A stretch of 64,000 nt of DNA from positions 1 to 64,000 of the forward strand of contig VSPM01000003.1 in NCBI GenBank assembly GCA_009775365.1, in the 5' to 3' direction. Shown one piece after another: positions 61,508 to 64,000 of this stretch. The notes beneath the pieces are model-generated. The model was not told the origin of the DNA. It worked only from the letters and a program-made list of their open reading frames with translations, and did no database searches. The position numbers and the translations under genes are program-made. The DNA comes from Muribaculaceae bacterium (GTDB taxonomy: Bacteria > Bacteroidota > Bacteroidia > Bacteroidales > Muribaculaceae). How positions within the stretch are numbered: the stretch's first letter is position 1; each line of letters opens with the position of its first letter.

Positions 61508-63532
61508 TCAGCCGCCGAACTGCTCCGGATAAATCACAACAAGGTTATTGCGAGCAAAATTGCGGCTCAGATAAGCCGGAAGGCTCTCCAAATCACCCGA
61601 ATGGGAAATCGACCCTTTGCGCGCGCCAACCACCATCAGCAGGTCTTCGTCTTCTATCTCTGCTGAATGAAGAATAAAGTCATCCCAGTTATGAAGCTCC
61701 CTATACTCATGTCTGATGGCGAAATGCTCGTCTTCCAGCACATTCCTGATAAAATTTGATGTTGCAGGATAGGCCATGAATATAACCTTGCAGGCGAGTT
61801 GGCTTGCAAGATTGCCAACTCTCTCCACCCAGGTCTGAAAGCCTGTTTCATATTCCGCCTTGTCTGGCACAAGCACCATAAGGCGGGCAAGAGTGTCAAC
61901 CGGTATGAAACAGCGGCTCATGAATATCATCTTGTTGGTTGACTGCAATAGCTGCTCGATCATGGAGCCATAGAAAGTGTCGACCACATTCGATTTCCTG
62001 TGCAGACCTATCATTATATCGCTGGCCCTGTTCTGCTTGATTTCATTTGTGACTCCGGCCACTACATTCACGTCATACCGCTCTATGTCTTTCACCTCTA
62101 TATCTACTGCCTGCGCCGCAGCCACAGCCGAACGCAGGGCATTACGCCCCATCTCCACTACGCGGGCATCGTCGGAATTGCGCACAAACAGCACCGTCAC
62201 TTCGTTTTGATTGCGACGGTTGCGCATGAGCAACGCCATGCGCATAAGGCCTTCGGCTGTCACGGGGTTTGCCACGGCTACAAGCTGACGGGCATATTCA
62301 CCGGGCACCCTATCCCCTTCCGATTTAAGCTCCGCCTCTGTGCGCTCGATGCGAAGACGTTTTGTGGCTCTCTGAGTAACCACCGACGACACAATGCAAC
62401 TCACAAGAATCATCAACACGGCACCGTTCATCATATCTTCAGAGAGCAACCCGTGCTGATAGCCTATCATGGTGGCGGCTATGGTGGCGGCGGCCTTGCC
62501 GGATGTCAACCCGAACATTATCTCCCTGTCAGTCTTTCCAAAGCCAAACAACCTGGCTCCTATATAGGCTGAAATCCATTTCGACGATGTGGCCACAACC
62601 ACCATGTTCAATGCCACCCATCCCACATTCCAGCTCTTGAAAATGACATGAACGTTGATAAGCATACCTACGCCTATCAGGAAATAGGGTATGAAAATGG
62701 CATTTCCAACAAACTTGATGCGCCCCATAAGACCGGAACGGTCGGGAATAAAGCGATTGAGTATCAGTCCGGCATAGAAGGCGCCGAGAATTGCCTCAAG
62801 CCCTATCAGCTGCGCAAACATTGAAGCGATGAACACCATTGCCAACACATAGATGAACTGGCTTACCTGGTCGCTGATTTTTCTGAAGAAATATTTTGTA
62901 GCCCATCTGAAAGAGAATCCCACCAACACGGCATACACAACCATCAGAGCCACAAGAATAAACAGTTTTCTATAACTGAATCCTCCCGATTCAGTGGCTG
63001 TCACGACTCCGGCAAGAGCAAGGAGGGCAAGGAGCACAGTCACAATAGTGGCACACACGGCAATCACGGCAGCTTTTGCGTTCTGAAGGCCGAACTTGCT
63101 GACTATTGGATATGAAATAAGGGTGTGAGACGCATACATGGTGGCTATCAGAACACATGTGGCCCATGACGACCCGAATGCAAAACGTGAGCCTATGATG
63201 CCCGCAGCCATCGGAATCACGAACGTTATAAGCCCGAATGCCACACCCCTGTTAAGATTCCGCTTCAAATGGAACATGTCTATTTCCACAGCGGCAAGAA
63301 ACATGAGATAAAGGATTCCAACCTGCCCGAAAATCTCGAAACTCGCGTCGCGGGCAAGGATGTTGAATCCATATGGGCCTACAACCACGCCCGAAAGAAT
63401 AAGCCCCACGATCTGAGGAATCCCGACTCGCTTGAACACCAGGGGGCAAATCAGGATTATGAGCAGAACCAGCAGGAATATCATAACCGGCTGGGTGAGC
63501 GGCAGGTTCAATATGGAAAGAGGAAGATTCAT
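61508..63532 (-). CDS. CPA2-family cation:proton antiporter with a C-terminal universal-stress-like domain
   Basis: 674 aa. Membrane part of about 400 residues (IGLILSGVVVGPYGFNIL-like LILSGVVVGPYGFNIL, LMFLAAVEIDMFHLKR, STMYASHT-like MYASHTLISYPIVSKFG) followed by a cytoplasmic part of about 270 residues with a pattern of two alternating alpha/beta repeats typical of USP-like domains in antiporters (VTVLFVRNSDDARVVEMGRNAL; RLMVLVPDKAEYETGFQTWVERVG). It may link transport to ATP or nucleotide signals, which is inference. Its ATG overlaps the tatD stop by 4 bases (ATGA). Confidence 0.88.
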   Translation of the reverse strand: MNLPLSILNLPLTQPVMIFLLVLLIILICPLVFKRVGIPQIVGLILSGVVVGPYGFNILARDASFEIFGQVGILYLMFLAAVEIDMFHLKRNLNRGVAFGLITFVIPMAAGIIGSRFAFGSSWATCVLIATMYASHTLISYPIVSKFGLQNAKAAVIAVCATIVTVLLALLALAGVVTATESGGFSYRKLFILVALMVVYAVLVGFSFRWATKYFFRKISDQVSQFIYVLAMVFIASMFAQLIGLEAILGAFYAGLILNRFIPDRSGLMGRIKFVGNAIFIPYFLIGVGMLINVHVIFKSWNVGWVALNMVVVATSSKWISAYIGARLFGFGKTDREIMFGLTSGKAAATIAATMIGYQHGLLSEDMMNGAVLMILVSCIVSSVVTQRATKRLRIERTEAELKSEGDRVPGEYARQLVAVANPVTAEGLMRMALLMRNRRNQNEVTVLFVRNSDDARVVEMGRNALRSAVAAAQAVDIEVKDIERYDVNVVAGVTNEIKQNRASDIMIGLHRKSNVVDTFYGSMIEQLLQSTNKMIFMSRCFIPVDTLARLMVLVPDKAEYETGFQTWVERVGNLASQLACKVIFMAYPATSNFIRNVLEDEHFAIRHEYRELHNWDDFILHSAEIEDEDLLMVVGARKGSISHSGDLESLPAYLSRNFARNNLVVIYPEQFGG

Positions 63533-64000
63533 ATTTTAAATATTTCGCGTGCGCTGCAGTCTGTGGCATGCTCCACCTCATCGGGGCTTATGCCTAAAAC
63601 CTCAGCCACTTTGTCTCTGACGCAACAAAGAAACGAACTTTCATTGCGCTTGCCCCTGTGGGGCACCGGAGCAAGATATGGGGAATCGGTCTCAAGCAAA
63701 ACATGCAGAAGACCTATTTCAGGGATAGCTTCCCGCAGAGAGGCGGCATTCTTAAACGTAACTACACCATTGATGCCGAACATGGGTGAACATGCCTCTC
63801 TTATCAGCTTCACGTCTTCTTTGCTTCCTGTGAAACTGTGGAACACCAAGGGGGCTTCCGGTTTAACTTCAGAAATCACCTGAACAGTGTCGGCAAGAGC
63901 CTCCCTGCAATGTATTATCACCGGCAAATGAAGGCGAGAGGCTATCCTCAGCTGACGGGCAAACGCTTTCAACTGGTCGTCGCGTCGCGATTTATCCCAA
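63529..64000 (-). CDS. TatD family deoxyribonuclease (5' end outside window)
   Basis: C-terminal part of a TatD-type metal-dependent nuclease; 147 residues are visible after the first internal Met and the frame continues to the window edge (WDKSRRDDQ, a TatD-typical segment). Metal-site motifs are VIIHCREA, VFHSFTGS and the C-terminal LETDSPYLAPVPHRGKRNE. It overlaps the antiporter gene by 4 bases, which suggests an operon. The start lies beyond base 64000. Confidence 0.92.
   Translation of the reverse strand, partial: WDKSRRDDQLKAFARQLRIASRLHLPVIIHCREALADTVQVISEVKPEAPLVFHSFTGSKEDVKLIREACSPMFGINGVVTFKNAASLREAIPEIGLLHVLLETDSPYLAPVPHRGKRNESSFLCCVRDKVAEVLGISPDEVEHATDCSAREIFKI

Overview
The window comes from a Bacteroidales chromosome, plausibly Muribaculaceae or a close relative. 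The evidence is a RagB/SusD–SusC pair, type IX secretion (T9SS) proteins PorU and PorV, and secreted proteins with T9SS-like C-terminal tails. It also has a fused LptF/LptG-type permease, DUF3822 and DUF1460 proteins, and repeated Bacteroidota-type promoters (-7 TAnnTTTG, often with a -33 TTTG about 19 bases upstream). The family assignment is inference. I see no rRNA, tRNA, CRISPR array, prophage or insertion sequence, so this is mostly core chromosome with one AT-richer accessory-looking block.

Layout. 0-6 kb: the tail of an unknown gene, an LptF/G permease, the acetate pathway (pta-ackA) and lgt. 6-10 kb: a cvpA-sufC-sufD-sufS operon on the minus strand, without sufB. 10-13.4 kb: an MBOAT O-acyltransferase with an SGNH-like partner, then a GH25 lysozyme. 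13.5-25.5 kb: a plus-strand cluster of PorU-like C25 protease, Rex, a degenerate FAH-fold protein, a second PorU-like C25 protease, PorV, ispF and a UvrD/PcrA helicase. 25.5-37.5 kb: minus-strand housekeeping genes (dnaJ, grpE, ispE, a MATE transporter, an S9 peptidase, ribBA, rsmD, DUF3822, ansA, and a DUF1460 protein that lacks its expected catalytic residues). 37.5-41.5 kb: an RNA methyltransferase and a nonulosonic-acid cluster (neuD-neuB-neuC), with a small Lys/Gln/Ser-rich ORF coupled to neuC. 41.6-42.7 kb: a bile-salt-hydrolase/penicillin-V-acylase family enzyme. 42.8-52.3 kb: an AT-richer minus-strand block with a secreted protein of unknown function, a C10 (streptopain-type) protease, and SusD and SusC homologues. 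52.9-64 kb: envelope lipoproteins, rsmI, dacB, an AI-2E-family permease, two CPA2 antiporters flanking a small lipoprotein, and the 3' part of a tatD gene cut by the window end.

How the genes may work together. PorU and PorV form the outer-membrane attachment complex of T9SS, and the C10 protease and the 440-aa protein at 42.8 kb carry tails that look like T9SS sorting domains, so machinery and likely cargo lie in one window. A secreted C10 protease next to a SusCD pair with no glycoside hydrolase suggests a RagAB-like peptide-uptake locus (inference). The most unusual arrangement is two PorU-like C25 proteases, both with His and Cys catalytic residues, surrounding Rex (zero-base junction with the first protease gene) and a FAH-fold protein that has lost its metal ligands.
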